Source: Dendrocalamus latiflorus (taxonomy: Eukaryota > Streptophyta > Magnoliopsida > Poales > Poaceae). From it: DNA of 64,000 nt. The notes beneath the pieces are model-generated. The model did not search any database. It was not told the DNA's origin and worked only from the letters and a program-made list of their open reading frames with translations. Below, in pieces: positions 1 to 11,790 of the stretch. Numbering within the stretch: the first letter of the stretch is position 1; each line of letters starts with the position of its first letter. The stretch is taken from the NCBI GenBank assembly GCA_017311315.1, contig CM029640.1, positions 17,171,512-17,235,511 of the forward strand, in the 5' to 3' direction. Both the position numbers and the translations under genes were made by a program.

Positions 1-374
1 AAAATTTTATATGACTTATATATGCTCGTTTGAAAGGTTTCAACGAGATCTACAACTTTGCAGTTGAGACAAAACCCAAATTCCGAAGGGAACATCAAAA
101 TTTTTGGCAAAAACAGAAACTGAAAAATTAAAACACAAATTTGGGGCTAAATATGGCCGGTTTTGAGGGTCTTAGAGGGTGATTAGTGCAAGATGTTCAT
201 TTTTTTGATTCGAGCTCGCATTAGCTTTCCAACAAGTACAAAAACGTCGAAAACGGACACCGTATGCAAAAGTTATGCCCGTTTTACTAAAGGTGTATCA
301 AAACTGAACATCTTTCAACAATCTTTTATGAAATAGCACTCAAGTCTAGGGGACAACTGTAACCAGTGCCAAAG
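1..374. other. Unassigned AT-rich sequence
   Basis: No convincing reading frame or RNA gene is visible. The sequence is AT-rich and ends just before the start of the first copy of repeat X at 375. It may be the end of another old repeat that begins left of the window, but nothing inside the window matches it. Confidence 0.4.
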
Positions 375-1327
375 TGTCGGACCCAAATTTTATAATCCAG
401 AATCATCTATGATTCCACTACACTATTCTCTGGATCAGTACATAATGCTCACAGATACAATACTGAGCATCAAATACATATCTTACGGAAACGTAATCAA
501 TACAATAGTAAAACATACACATGGACTGATCAGGACGAAACCTTTAAAGAGCAACAGTGGAAACGGAAACTTCACTTAGGTGGAACCCTCAAGACATGCC
601 CACAAGCAGCCAACTGAGGTTCGCGGTCTAGTTCTTCTCCTCAGCGTCTTCAAGTCTTGTTAACATCCTTAGATGATCAAAGGGCATGTATTTCTCCTTC
701 TGACTTACCGAATAATAGTAATTGAGTAACAGTAAGTACAAAGGTACTTAGCAAGCCATAACACAGAATGCAGTAATAATATATGAGAGGTTGAACAAAG
801 GGAGGTTTAAAGTTCTTTTATTTGTGAAGACGACACTATTTTGAGATACGGACATAGGTAATTCCTGAAACTTAGCAATTTTAAATAAAACATATTTTCT
901 AAACTGTGTGAAAGATTGTAATAATAATAGTTGTGTAGGTCCCATCCACCATTATATGGCTATCTGCACCATATGCTAGTTTTTCAGTGTTACATAAGCC
1001 CATTTTTATCACTGGGCTTGACCACCCAGGGCAACACAATACAAGGCTTAAACTTTCAGACTCTTTTTATTCCACCTACAAAGTTTTAGAAATAGACACT
1101 AACTCAAGTAAGTTCCCATACTTACCCTTGGTCGTGGGCATGACAGTTCAAACAGTTTTCACTCTACAGAGATTGTACATTTTACCCATAAGAGATAATC
1201 AACTTGTTATGTTTCATATATTTTCTTAGACATGTAGATCGAGAAGATCGCCATGAGGCCTTTACAATACCTCTCCACTTCATCATTTTGACCCATGAGA
1301 ATACCCATTCTAAAGAAAGACCCATAG
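375..1327 (+). repeat. Dispersed repeat X, copy 1, left part
   Basis: Begins tgtcggaccc and matches the starts of X copy 2 at 31431 and X copy 3 at 63256. Shared blocks are a 'ttataatcc' opening, a block near 760 ending in 'aatgca', and a block at about 965-1040 around 'ccactgggacgacaccc' (here degenerate). The TGT start and about 2 kb length suggest an old LTR, perhaps solo. No protein could be attached to it. It is cut at 1327 by the Copia insertion and resumes at 15353. Short reading frames inside it are not supported as genes. Confidence 0.6.
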
Positions 1328-2830
1328 TGAGAGACCATGTGGAGGTATCTCCATGTTGTGATGAGTAATTGACGGTTGATTAAGAGAGTTTGAGTTTGTT
1401 TTGGGTATTCTAGGGTTGAGTACCTTGTGCTAATGTTGACAATGCTGTTTCGTGCGGTGCTATGTGACTGTTTGCTTGTCTGTGTGACTGCAAGACTTCG
1501 GAGCTAGGTCATGGTGAGGCGAGTAGGACCGGGACTAGGCACAGGAGGTGTTGAGGTCTAGACGGTCGGTGATGCCGAAGATGATCGAGGCTGGTGAGGT
1601 GGTTGCGAGTCAAGAGACAAGGAACCGGAGTTGGAGCTACCGGTGACGGACACGATGGGCGACGACGAGAGAACTGGGACTAGGCTCAATGAGGAGTCGG
1701 AGGTCCAGACGGTTGGAGGTCGGTTGCGGTCGTGTGCAGTGGAGCGGACCGGACTAGACTCAGGGAGGAGTCGAGGTCCATACGGTCAAGGTACCGGACG
1801 CGGGAAGCTTCCGGGAAGGTGCTTGAGGGGCAAATTGGAGATTTGACTCAAGCAATGAGGGTGGAGGCTGGTTTTTCCCTCCAAAAAGGCTGGTTTGACA
1901 CTTACCTCATGTGTGTGTGTGAGGTTTGAGTGGGTGTAGTATGAATCTTCTTGATTTGCTATTAGAGGGTGAGCTCTTGCCTTCAAAAGGTGGTGAGGAA
2001 GGCAGCAGTAGCAGCTCATTCCAGTGAGGCATTCAGGTTAGAGAGCTCATGGGTGTGTAAGAAAGCAATGGAGTGAGTTCTGGAGAGTGAGCTCTGTTGT
2101 GTGCGTGTGTTCTCGTGTCAAGAGAAGCATGTAGTGAGAGGAATGTGAGCTAAACCTTTGTAATCATTCATCTCTCCTCCTCAATATCATTAAGAGAATG
2201 ATTGTGTTGAGTTGTTTCCATTTGTTGCTCACCCTGTGATGGATTGCGTTCTTCAGTTTTCTCACTATCAGTTTTCTGTTGGAAACAAATTTGAGTTGAA
2301 TCCTTGCTAGAATGGATGGTTCTTGTTTGCTCTGTGATGGGAAATACTCATGGCCATATGACCAATCCATTCCCAAGAGCATATGGAAGAATCAGTGATT
2401 TCTGTCAATTCTTTGGCTTACGCTTCATTTGCTCTCCTCACATTTTTCTAGGGTTTAATGGCAGAGCAGGTGTGATTCTTTGGATTCTTGGTGGTTTGCT
2501 TGCTCTAGGTTTGTGATTTATAGTTGTGAGGTTCTCTCTAACTGAAATGCAAGGCCTCATAAGCAAAGGATTAAGGATTCTTGCAAAATCCGAAGATTAG
2601 CCTCTTTCTCAATGCAATTTTCAGATTCTTAGCTAAAATCTTGATTCCTAGCTCATGTGTAGTAATCTCTTGTTTCCTAGTGTCTCCTTGCTGTTTAGAG
2701 TGTAGTGCAGTTCAGTTAATCCAAGAAGGGATGCAAAACCATTGTCAATTTCCCTGTGAACTACATTCTCAGTAAGTCTGTGAACACTTTTCAGTTTCTG
2801 CTCTGTTCTCGGGGCCGGGGGGGGGGGGAG

Positions 2831-4779
2831 GTTTCCCTATGTTGGTGATGAGTAATTGACGGTTGGTTTCCCTATGTCTCCTTGAGTTTGAGTTTGTTTC
2901 GGGTATTCTAGGGTTGAGTACCTTTACTTGAGCTATTATCGTTTATGCTGTTTCGTGCGGTGCTATGTGATGGTTTGCTTGTCTGTGTGACTGCAGGACT
3001 TCGGAGCTAGGTCATGGTGAGGCGAGGAGGACCGGGACTAGGCACAAGAGGTGTTGAGGTCCAGTCGGTCGGTGATGCCAAAGATGATCGAGGCTGGTGT
3101 GGTGGTTGCGAGTCGGGTGATGAGGAATCGGAGCGGGAGCTACCGGTGACGGACATGACGGGCGACGACTGGAGAACCGGGACTAGACTCAGGGAGGAGT
3201 CGGAGGTCCAGACGGTTTGGAGGTCGGTTGCGGTCGTGCGCGACGGAACAGACCAAGACTAGACTCAGGTAGAGTTGGAGATCTCGGTCGGTGTCGGGTG
3301 GACACGACAGGCAGCGGCGAGAGGATCGGGACTGGACTCAGGGAGGAGTTGAGGTCCAGACGGTCAGAATGCGGGGTGCGGTCGTGTGCAGCGGATCGGA
3401 CCGGGACTAGGCTCAGGGAGGAGTCGAGGTCTAGACGGTCAAGGTACCGGACGCGGGAAGCTTCCGGGAAGGCGCTTGAGGGGTAAATCCGGGATTTGAC
3501 TCAAGATTGGTGAGGGAGGCTGGTTCCCTCCATTTGGTTTGACCCTTTTGAGTTTTGCCTCATGGGGTTATGAGGTGATGGAGTGGAGTGTGTATGACTC
3601 TTCTTGAATTTCTTCTTTGGGGTGAGCTTGTGCCTTCAAAAGGTGGAGAGGGAGGCAGCATTCAGATCATCCATTGCAAGAAATGGAGTAGTCTGTAGAG
3701 AGCTGAGCAGTGTGTGTATGCTTGAGCTGGGAGTGAGCTCTCGTGTGTACTCAAGCATGTAGTGAAACTTCGTGTAATCATTCATCTGTAAGCAAGCATT
3801 CATGGGGACGTAGTTCACCTACTTGTAATCTTTCATCTCCACTCCAATGAATCCATTTGAGTTTTCTCCCGTTCCAGTACATTCTCAGTATTTCTGATGC
3901 TCTCTGCATGTTTTCTTCATTTTGAGTTTTGAGCTGATTCTTTAAGCAAGAAGTAGCAAAATGGATTGCTCTATGATGGGATGATATTTCTAGACCATTT
4001 GGTCAGCTTGTTCTTTAGAGTTCAATGGAGAAAAATCAAAGATTCCATTTCACCCATTTGCTCTGTACTGAGAATGTTAGGGTTTCATGTCAGGGCATGT
4101 TTGGTTTTTCTCATTCCCATCACAAGTTGGCTTAAGATTTAGTTTATCAAGCCCTGAGATCATTGCTAAGATGAATGCAAAAGCTCATGAGCAAAAGATT
4201 CAAGATTTGAGAGAAATCTGAAATTCAGTTCATTCTCAATTTACTTTTTAGATTTTTGCTAAAATTTTGAATCCTTGCTCTCTTTATGTGTTCCTTTGGT
4301 TCCTAGAGTCCTGGCTCTATTTAATTCATGTCCTTGCTCTTTTGGTTGGAAAAGATCAGAGAATTTCATCAAGTAGTTTGATTTGAGCAAAGTCTGAAAT
4401 TTTCAGTCGGCTGTCAGAGCTCTGCCTCAGCCAGGGCCGGTCTGACCGGCCACCTAATGGCAGTCTGACTGGGTGCCGCATGGCGGTCAGACCGGCCAGG
4501 GGCGGTCAGACCGGCAAGGGCCGGGCGGTCTGACCGGTGCACTCAGTGCGGTTTGACCGGCCATCTGAGCTTACACCTGCAGCTTTTATTTTTTATGCTA
4601 TGCTTCTTATTTCTTCTCTGGTATTTGTTGTTTCACCTTCTTCCCTGTATTGTTTGATGTTCCAGAGAGCTTGATCGTCCCTCATCTTAGCTTTTGTAGC
4701 TATTGATGAGAAGTTTCTCAAGTGGATACTTTTGAGGGGCGATTTTTAAAGAGGCACCATTCACCCCCCCTCTGTTGCC
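2831..4779 (+). repeat. Second, diverged LTR copy inside the 5' LTR region
   Basis: Begins inside the conserved LTR sequence 'gtgatgagtaattgacgg' that also occurs at 1360, 13550 and 16160. It ends with the same 'ttaaagaggcaccattcac' block found at the 3' LTR end (15306). Its 4430-4570 part carries repeated, partly palindromic ggtctgaccgg motifs. It belongs to the same LTR family but a different subfamily from the flanking LTR. It is probably the product of recombination or conversion with a related element. Confidence 0.6.
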
Positions 4780-4799
4780 TTTCCTATGAGGACATCACT

Positions 4800-5160
4800 C
4801 CTTCGGATGCAACCGCTGATCCTCCAACCGTTATGCAAGGTCCAATGACCCGAGCTCGCATGCGACAATTAAATCTAGAGGTGAGCTCGTTCTTAAGCGA
4901 TCCTTTTCATAGTTTTGAGAATAGATTGCTACCTAATGATGTTATCTTGCTTAGGAACATTGGAGAGGGTCATGAAGTACATGGAGAGAGGTGTGGAGGC
5001 GGAGAAGACCAGCAAGGACGTCCAAGTCAAGCCGGAGGCGCAGTCCAACTCGAGTTCGAGTCTGCCTCGGCCTTCAGGACCAGCCAGTAGTAAAACGGAC
5101 GCCCAGGACGCATACGGACTCCGTTTTCGATGAACGATATATGCATGGAACGATAATTTC
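4800..5160 (+). pseudogene. Gypsy polyprotein C-terminal tail fragment
   Basis: The frame containing 4722-5090 has the motif GPMTRARMRQLN. This motif is characteristic of the region downstream of integrase in several plant Ty3/Gypsy polyproteins. A related tail, GPMTRVRAKLLQ, occurs on the minus strand at 61022-61432. No integrase or RT lies upstream, so this is only a fragment. The following 5160-5722 looks like LTR or leader sequence and has no gene. Why Gypsy-derived sequence lies inside a Copia 5' LTR region is unclear; see the finding on the chimeric LTR. Confidence 0.5.
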
Positions 5161-5724
5161 ATAGGCTAACCAATGGATTTGGTTTGAGGTCCAAATTCCA
5201 CCGGAGTCAACAGGAATCGTCGAAACAAGTCAGCGTCCAGAATCTGCCAGGGTGTTGCGTCACCGTCTTTTGGTCCGTTGGGCCATGTATCGTCTTAGAG
5301 CCCGTTAGGGGGCGCGTCCAGGGGGTGTGACGACCCTTAGACCTTATATCCAGCCACCACCCCCACCATTAGGGTTTGGGTTTTGCTTTAGATCAATCTG
5401 TCATCGAACAGTTGCCGTCTTCGGTCGTGAAACCCCACTTTCGTGATCTTAATCATACATCTGCAGATTGTCACTTCTTTGAGCTGCGTTCTTTCGGGTT
5501 CTTGCTTGTGCTCTTCGTTTTGCAGGCAGGGATTAGCCTTCTTGGCGAGGTCAACCGGATTAGTGACACGGTTGATAACCAGAGGAGTCGTGGTGCTAAG
5601 GTTGCAGGGTTCGGGTCTGTTGGATCTGAAGCTGGATCGGTGTGTCGCGTTCCACCAAAACGAGAGTTATCATCACCTGACGGAAGATCGGGAACCCCGT
5701 CCCCTTCATTTCCTATCCTACAAT

Positions 5725-5736
5725 TGGTATCAGAGC
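5725..5736 (+). promoter_or_regulatory. Primer binding site (initiator tRNA-Met)
   Basis: tggtatcagagc lies two bases after the LTR end cctaca. It complements the 3' end of plant initiator methionine tRNA, the usual primer for Copia minus-strand DNA synthesis. Confidence 0.85.
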
Positions 5737-5778
5737 CGGTTAGCTCTTCTTGATAGATCTTTAACTAGTCTGTGAGCC

Positions 5779-8250
5779 ATGGCAACGGATAAGTATTCCA
5801 CCAATCCCCTGATCTTCGATGGGATCGACTATCCCTTTTGCAAGAGTCGGATGGAGACCTACATTCAGGCTCAGGGCTATGCGATTTGGTGCAAGGTCAA
5901 AGTTCGCTTTGTTGTTCCTGTCGATGAGAACATCAATGCCGGTAACATGGCTGATGTTGAGGCGAATGCGAAGGCAAGGAATATTATCATTCAAGGTTTA
6001 AGCCAAAAATGAGTTTGATCGTATTTCTCATCTTTCGTCGGCCTTCGATATTTGGGAGACCCTCGATGCTTACCATGAGGGCACCACCCAAATTAAGACA
6101 GTTCAACAGGACCAATTCAAGCGAGATTACAACAAGTCCCTGGATGAATGCTTTGCGAGATTCCACAAGATCTTGAGCAACCTCCGAGCCGTCGGTCTCA
6201 CATACCCCGACTCGGACAATGCTCGTCAGATACTTGTGGCCTTGGACTTGCGTGTTTGGGAGATGAAAGTGACCACCATCAAGGACACGACGGACCTCTC
6301 GACTTTGACTCTTGATGCGTTCTACTCACGCCTCAAGACTCACGAGATTGACATTGTCTCTCGTAAGTCGAAGTCACAGTCGATGGTTTTGGTCACCGAT
6401 CCCAGTTCGACTTCTGAGTTTCCCTCTAATGGTGTTTCTGGTTTTTCTCTTGCTGTTGTTTGTGAGATAAGTGATGATCTACTAGAACAACTTCCAGAAA
6501 ACCAGCTAGCCCTCTTAGCCAGAAAATTCTCCCATGCATACAAGAGGGTTAGGGAGAGAAAGAGAGGAAGACGTGTGATTTGCTTTGAGTGTGGTGGCCC
6601 CAACCACATTCGAGCAAACTGCCCCAAGCTAGAGGGCAAGAACGACTACGACGGTTCGAGCAAGAACGTCTACACTGACAAGAACCACAATAAGAAGCCT
6701 CCAACAAAGAGAAGAAGTTCCGCAACCTTGGCAAAGCCAAGAAGCTCTTCCATTGTGTCCTCACCGCCTTTGACGACCTCGACCTCAGCGAGGTGGAGGG
6801 GTGGAGCGACGACGATGGGAAGGAAGATCAAGATCCCAAGGATGGCGACGACTTCTCCGGCATGTGCTTCATGGCCCTTGAGGGCGACGTGAGTGACAAC
6901 GAGCTTTACTCCGACTCCGACGAGGTATACCCCTCCTATACCAGCTTAATGATGCTTTTCTTAAGTTAGGTAGATTTCATGCTAGATCTAGAGTTAGGTG
7001 TAGCGAGTTGGAGAAGGAAGTAGAGAGATTGTCATGGGAGCTTACTTCGTTTATATCTGCTCCCTCCCGTGACGACTGTGATGTATGCTCTACTTTGCTT
7101 GCTGACATGGAGAAATAAAGGACCTCGCATGATGGTGTGTCTTCTGAGCTTGATATGCTTAAGGTGGAGAATGTTAGTCTTTTAGCTGAACTAGAGATGA
7201 GTAGGGTAGCTGCTCTTTCATCTACCGTTGAGACTAAATCTTGCACCTCATGTGAAGATAAGGACAATGCATTTAGAGGTCTTTATACTATGCTTCTCAA
7301 TCTGCCCGAGACTTGTGAAAGTTGTAATAATTTGAAAATGAATCTAAAAAGGGCAGATCATAAAATTGCTGGACTACAAGCTTCATTACTTGAGTCTATT
7401 GTTTCTTGTACCAACTGTCCTAGATTGACCTTTGAGCTTGAGTCTGTGTCTAAGAAATTTCAAGAAATGGTTGATCATAATAAGAAAATGGCTCAGTATG
7501 CTTCTAAGGACCCTGTTAGCTCACCATGCAATAACTGTGAAAAACTAAAATCTGACTTGATTGCATTGGATGAAAAATGTGTAAAGCTAACTAAGGACCT
7601 TCTAGAGAAGCCACTGTCTGTTTGTAATGTGTGTGCTGACGGGAAGAAGTCTGAGGTTATGGTGGAGACGCTTAGCGACGTGAACCAAATGGCTAGTAGT
7701 AGGACTGTCCCTTCTGAGGCGGCTGTGCATACACATGTCTTTCATTCTTCTGCTATTGGTTCTTCTTCTACTCCCTTACCTTCTGCTGTCTCTTCTCCCC
7801 CTGCTCTTCTTGCACCTCTCTTTCGGGAGTGTTAGTATCTTATGAACACTCTCGAGAGATTTGTAGGTGGTAAGAAGAAGCTAAATCTTATTCTAGACCA
7901 ATCCAAGATTGTAAATTCAATCAAGGTCTAGGTTACGATTTTTCTGAGGATATGAGGAAGCATCCAGCTGCTGTTTTTAAACCCATAGCAGCAGGTGTGA
8001 TCGAGATTGAGCCCAGAACTGATAAAGTTAAATTCAAATCAGCGGACTTTGTCCAAGGGATCTCTGACAGTAAGGTGGTTCCACCCGTTGCTTCGACCCC
8101 TCAGAAGGCGAAGCCTCCTCATGCTACTTCTACTTCTCAGAAGGTGAAGTATCATTGTACCTTCTGTCAGAAGGATGGACACTTGGTCGAGTGATGCTTC
8201 AGGCGTGCCAAGATCGAGCGTAGAGACCGTGTCGAGGCTCTTAGGTGTAT
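5779..8250 (+). pseudogene. Copia gag, broken
   Basis: The frame opens at ATG 5779 with FDGIDYPFCKSRMETYI, typical of Copia gag N-termini. An extra A in the run at about 6004-6009 shifts the frame; gag then continues to 6892 with a CCHC knuckle, CFECGGPNHIRANC, at about 6580-6621. A second shift follows near 6715. The region 7137-7834 is a long coiled-coil-like stretch with paired Cys (for example SCTSCED, SCTNCPRL, CNNCEKLK), as seen in elongated Maximus/SIRE gags. In-frame TAA is seen near 7116 and TGA at 8192-8194. The latter lies inside a second zinc knuckle, YHCTFCQKDGHLVE. The product would be the capsid protein, but no full-length product can be made. Confidence 0.8.
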
Positions 8251-8669
8251 TCAGGGTTAGCCCCAGACCTTGAGTGCACCTAAGACCAACACGAGGTCTA
8301 GAGTTGTTTCAGCTGATGGGTTGGGCAGCATCGAGGACTTGGCTTTTTTGGTTTTACTGATTTTCGTCCTCGATATGTCTTTGGTCGTGAATTCCGCCGT
8401 TCTAAGGGTAGGTCTCGTTTTCCCCGTCGAGATGGCTACCCGCGGCAAGAGCAGCTTGTTGCTGGTGCTCCGACTCACTTTCCCATAACAGTCGGACCTA
8501 GCAACAGCTTCAGATCTGTTCGTGGACCTTCTGGCTTTTTGAGCGACAGAGAGCGTAGGGTAGCTAGAGGTCAGTCGTGTGTGGTTACTTCTTCTGCTCG
8601 ACGTGTGACTCAGTATTGGGTTCCAAAATCTCTTTTGATTTATCCAAGTACTGAGCCTTCACTCTCTGT

Positions 8670-9903
8670 TTGACTCAGGTTCACCGGGCTGGGAAGGGAG
8701 AGGTTTGGCTCGTGGACTCCGGTTGTTCTCAACATATGACCGGAGACTCCCGTTGGTTCTCTTCCCTAGCCCGTGCTCTAAGTGATGAGACTATCACCTT
8801 TGGAGATGCTTCGTCTGGGCGCGTCATCGCGAAAGGTATTGTGCACGTTAATGATTCATTTATTTTAAAAGATGTTGCCTTACTGAGTAAGCTGCAGTAC
8901 AATTTTCTTTCTGTTTCCCAGCTTACCGATGACAGTTTTGAGGTGAGCTTTAAGAAAAACAATTGCACAATTCTTGATTCTTCGGGTAGTCTGGTTTGCT
9001 GGATTTCTCGATATGGGCGGATCTTTCGTGCTGATTTTGTTGAGTCTTCTGGTGATCCTCTCAGGTGTTTAGTTGCTTCTGAGTCCCGTGACCTTACCTT
9101 CTGGCATAGGAGACTTGGTCATATTGAATTTGACCATTTGACCCGAGTTAGCGGCCACGATCTCATTCGTGGTCTGCCGAAACTCAAGATGGTCAAAGAT
9201 CTAGTTTGTGCTCCATGCCGGCACGGCAAGATGGTTGCCGCTTCTCACCCTCTGGTCACAGTGACTATGACCGATGCACAGGACAGCTGCTCCATATGGA
9301 CACTGTTGGAGCAGCTCGAGTGCAGTCAGTAGGAGGGAAGTGGTATGTTCTTGTCGTGGTTGATGACTTCTTGAGGTATTCTTGGGTGTTTTTCTTAGCA
9401 TCGAAGGTTGAGACATTTAACCATTTTCGGGGTTTGTTTAGTAGGCTATCTGTTGAGCTCCCTGGTGCCTTACGAGCGATCCGCAATGACAATGGCACGG
9501 AGTTCAAGAATTCCTACTTCGAGAGGTTTTGCGGTGAGACAGGTGTAGAGCACCAGTTTTCTTCTCCATACGTCCCCCAGCAAAATAGTGTTGTGGAGAG
9601 GAAGAACCGTACCTTGGTCGAGATGGCAAGGACGATGTTGATGAGTACTCTACACCGAGGAAGTTTTGGGCTAAGGCTATAGCCACCGCGTACCATGTAT
9701 CGAACAGAGTTTTTCTCAGGGCACACTTGCATCGTACCTCTTATGAGTTGAGATATGGGCGAAAGCCCAGTGTATCTCATTTTCGTGTGTTTGGTTGCAC
9801 GTGCTTCATCTTAAAGTCCGGGAACCTAGATAAGTTCGAGTCACGTTCTTGTGATGGTATCTTTCTAGGTTACTCGACTTCTTCGCGGGCTTATAGGGTC
9901 TGA
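8670..9903 (+). pseudogene. Copia protease and integrase, broken
   Basis: The protease active site WLVDSGCSQHMTG is at about 8706-8744. The gag-pre-integrase zinc region follows (FWHRRLGHIEFDHL, then CAPCRHGKM at about 9208). The integrase core shows its first Asp in LLHMDTVG (about 9286), its second in RNDNGTEF (about 9483) and its Glu in NSVVERKNRT (about 9586). There is a frameshift near 9275, another near 9640, and an in-frame TGA at about 9901 where the frame would otherwise run on toward RT. All catalytic residues can still be seen, so decay is mainly by indels and stops. Confidence 0.8.
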
Positions 9904-9921
9904 AACTGCGAAACTAGTAGA

Positions 9922-11790
9922 ATGGTAGAAACCTGTGAGGTGACCTTCGACGAGGCCAGTCTGGGGACTAAGCCCGATATCTCAGGTTCTTTAGAGAAGT
10001 CCGAGACCATCTTTGTTGATGATGAGGAGGATGGAGATGAGGGTTGTCTACCCGATCCAGTTCCTCATCCTCCCTTTGAGGTGCATGCTTCCACCACTGC
10101 ACCTCGAGGAGATCAGCCCATGCCTTCTGCTTCTTTTGGAGCTAGTGGTTCTGTTCCTACCTCTTCAGCTCATGAGGTAGAGGCTACTTCTTCATCTCAT
10201 CCAGGACCTCCCAGAAACATCCAAAAAGACCATCCTTCTGAGCAGATGATTGGAGACCTCTTTGAGCGAGTCACTCGCTCAAAATCTGGCATGTCACTTT
10301 TCTATCTCCATTCCGCCTTTGTTGCCACCTTTGAGCCCAAGAATGTTAGTCATGCTCTTTCTGATGAGTCTTGGGTCAATGCCATGCATGAGGAGTTAGA
10401 GAATTTCGAGAGAAACAAGGTCTGGTCGCTTGTTGAGCCCCCTAAAGGTCACAATATCATTGGTACCAAGTGGGTGTTCAAAAACAAGCAGAGTGAGGAT
10501 GAGGTAGTCATTCGAAACAAGGTTAGACTGGTAGCTCAGGGCTTCTCCCAGGTTGAGGGTCTAGATTTTGAGGAGACCTTTGCCCCTGTAGCTAGACTTG
10601 AGGCCATTAGAATTCTTCTTGCTTTCACAGCTTCTAAGGGTTTCAAGCTTTACCAGATGGATGTCAAGAGTGCCTTCCTCAATGGGTTTATTGAGAAAGA
10701 GGTCTATGTAAGACAACCTCCAGGTTTCGAGAGCCCCAAGTACCCAAACCATGTCTACAAGCTTTCCAAAGCCTTGTATGGACTTAAGCAGGCCCCTAGA
10801 GCTTGGTATGAGAGGTTTAAGTCCTATTTGTTGAGTCATGGGTTTGAGATGGGTAAGGTAGATAAGACCTTGTTCATTCATAGGCATGGCACTGACCTTC
10901 TGCTCGTCCAGATTTATGTGGATGACATCATCTTTGGCGGCTCTTCTCATACTCTTGTTTCACAGTTCTCGGATGTCATGAGCACCAAGCTTGAGATGAG
11001 CATGATGGGCGAGTTGATCTTCTTCCTTGGCTTCCAGATCAAGCAGACTCGGGAGGATACTTTCTTGCATCAGGGCAAGTACACTCGTGACCTCCTGAGA
11101 CGCTTTGACATGAGTGATGGCAAGTCGATGTCAACTCCTATGGCATCCACAGCTTCACTTGACCCAGATGAGGATGGCGAGCCAGTTGATCAAAAAGAGT
11201 ACAGAAGCATGATTGGCTCCCTCTTATACCTTGCTGCCTCGAGACCGGATATACACTTCTCTGTGTGTCTTTGTGCTCGGTTTCAGGCCTCTCCTCGCGT
11301 ATCTCACCGCCAGGCGGTGAAGCGCATTCTTCGGTACCTTCGAGCTACCATGACTATGGTATCTGATACTCTTGCTCTTCTTGTCTTTCCCTTAGAGCCT
11401 ATCGGACACAGATTTTGCTGGCTGTAGGATAGATAGGAAGAGCACTTCTGGCACCTGCCAATTCATTGGCACTTCTCTTGTCTCTTGGTGTTCTAGGAAG
11501 CAGTCCGGTGTTGCACAGTCCACTGCAGAGGCCGAGTATGTTGCTGCAGCTAGGTACTTTGGATGGCTTCGACCCTGCGGGATTTTGGGTAAGTTATAGA
11601 CAGTGTTCCACTCTTTTGTGATAACACTTCGGCTATTAATATTGCTAAGAACCCAGTGCAACACTCTCGGACCAAGCACATTGATATCAGATATCACTTC
11701 CTTAGAGACCATGTGGAGAAAGGTGACATAGTGCTCCAGTTTGTGGAGAGTGACCACCAGTTGGTTGATATCTTTACCAAGGTTTTCAGC
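9922..11790 (+). pseudogene. Copia reverse transcriptase and RNase H, RNase H broken
   Basis: An open frame of 501 codons starts at 9922. It holds an acidic linker and then RT: NKVWSLVEPPKGHNIIGTKW, GFSQVEGLDFEETFAPVAR, YQMDVKSAFLNG, and the catalytic YVDD at 10915-10926. RT is followed by the tail block KEYRSMIGSLLYLAASRPD. A frameshift near 11370 throws RNase H out of frame; its remnants continue in other frames (STAEAEYVAAA near 11520, HIDIRYHFLRDHV near 11680, VDIFTK near 11765). The order integrase-RT-RNase H identifies Copia. The frame may be continuous upstream except for the TGA near 9901. Confidence 0.85.

Larger units (their letters stand above)
1328..5722 (+). repeat. 5' LTR region of the Copia element, chimeric and oversized
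   Basis: Starts tgagagacca like the 3' LTR at 13519 and ends cctaca directly before the primer binding site, also like the 3' LTR. It is about 4.4 kb against 1.83 kb for the 3' LTR. Bases 1328-2815 match 13519-15005. At a G-run near 2815 the match stops and a second, diverged LTR copy begins (about 2831-4779). That is followed by a fragment with a Gypsy-type coding tail and leader-like sequence. The first 450 bp differ from the 3' LTR far more than the stretch 1780-2810 does, so the segment is a mosaic. Confidence 0.7.

Noticed and set aside
4722..5090. A separate intact gene at 4722-5090
   Set aside because: The frame begins in LTR sequence, and only the GPMTR segment is recognisable. It is a retroelement fragment.
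5376..5775. Frames just before the Copia primer site (5376-5753 and 5443-5775)
   Set aside because: They lie in the LTR/leader region, cross the LTR end and primer site, and have no domain.
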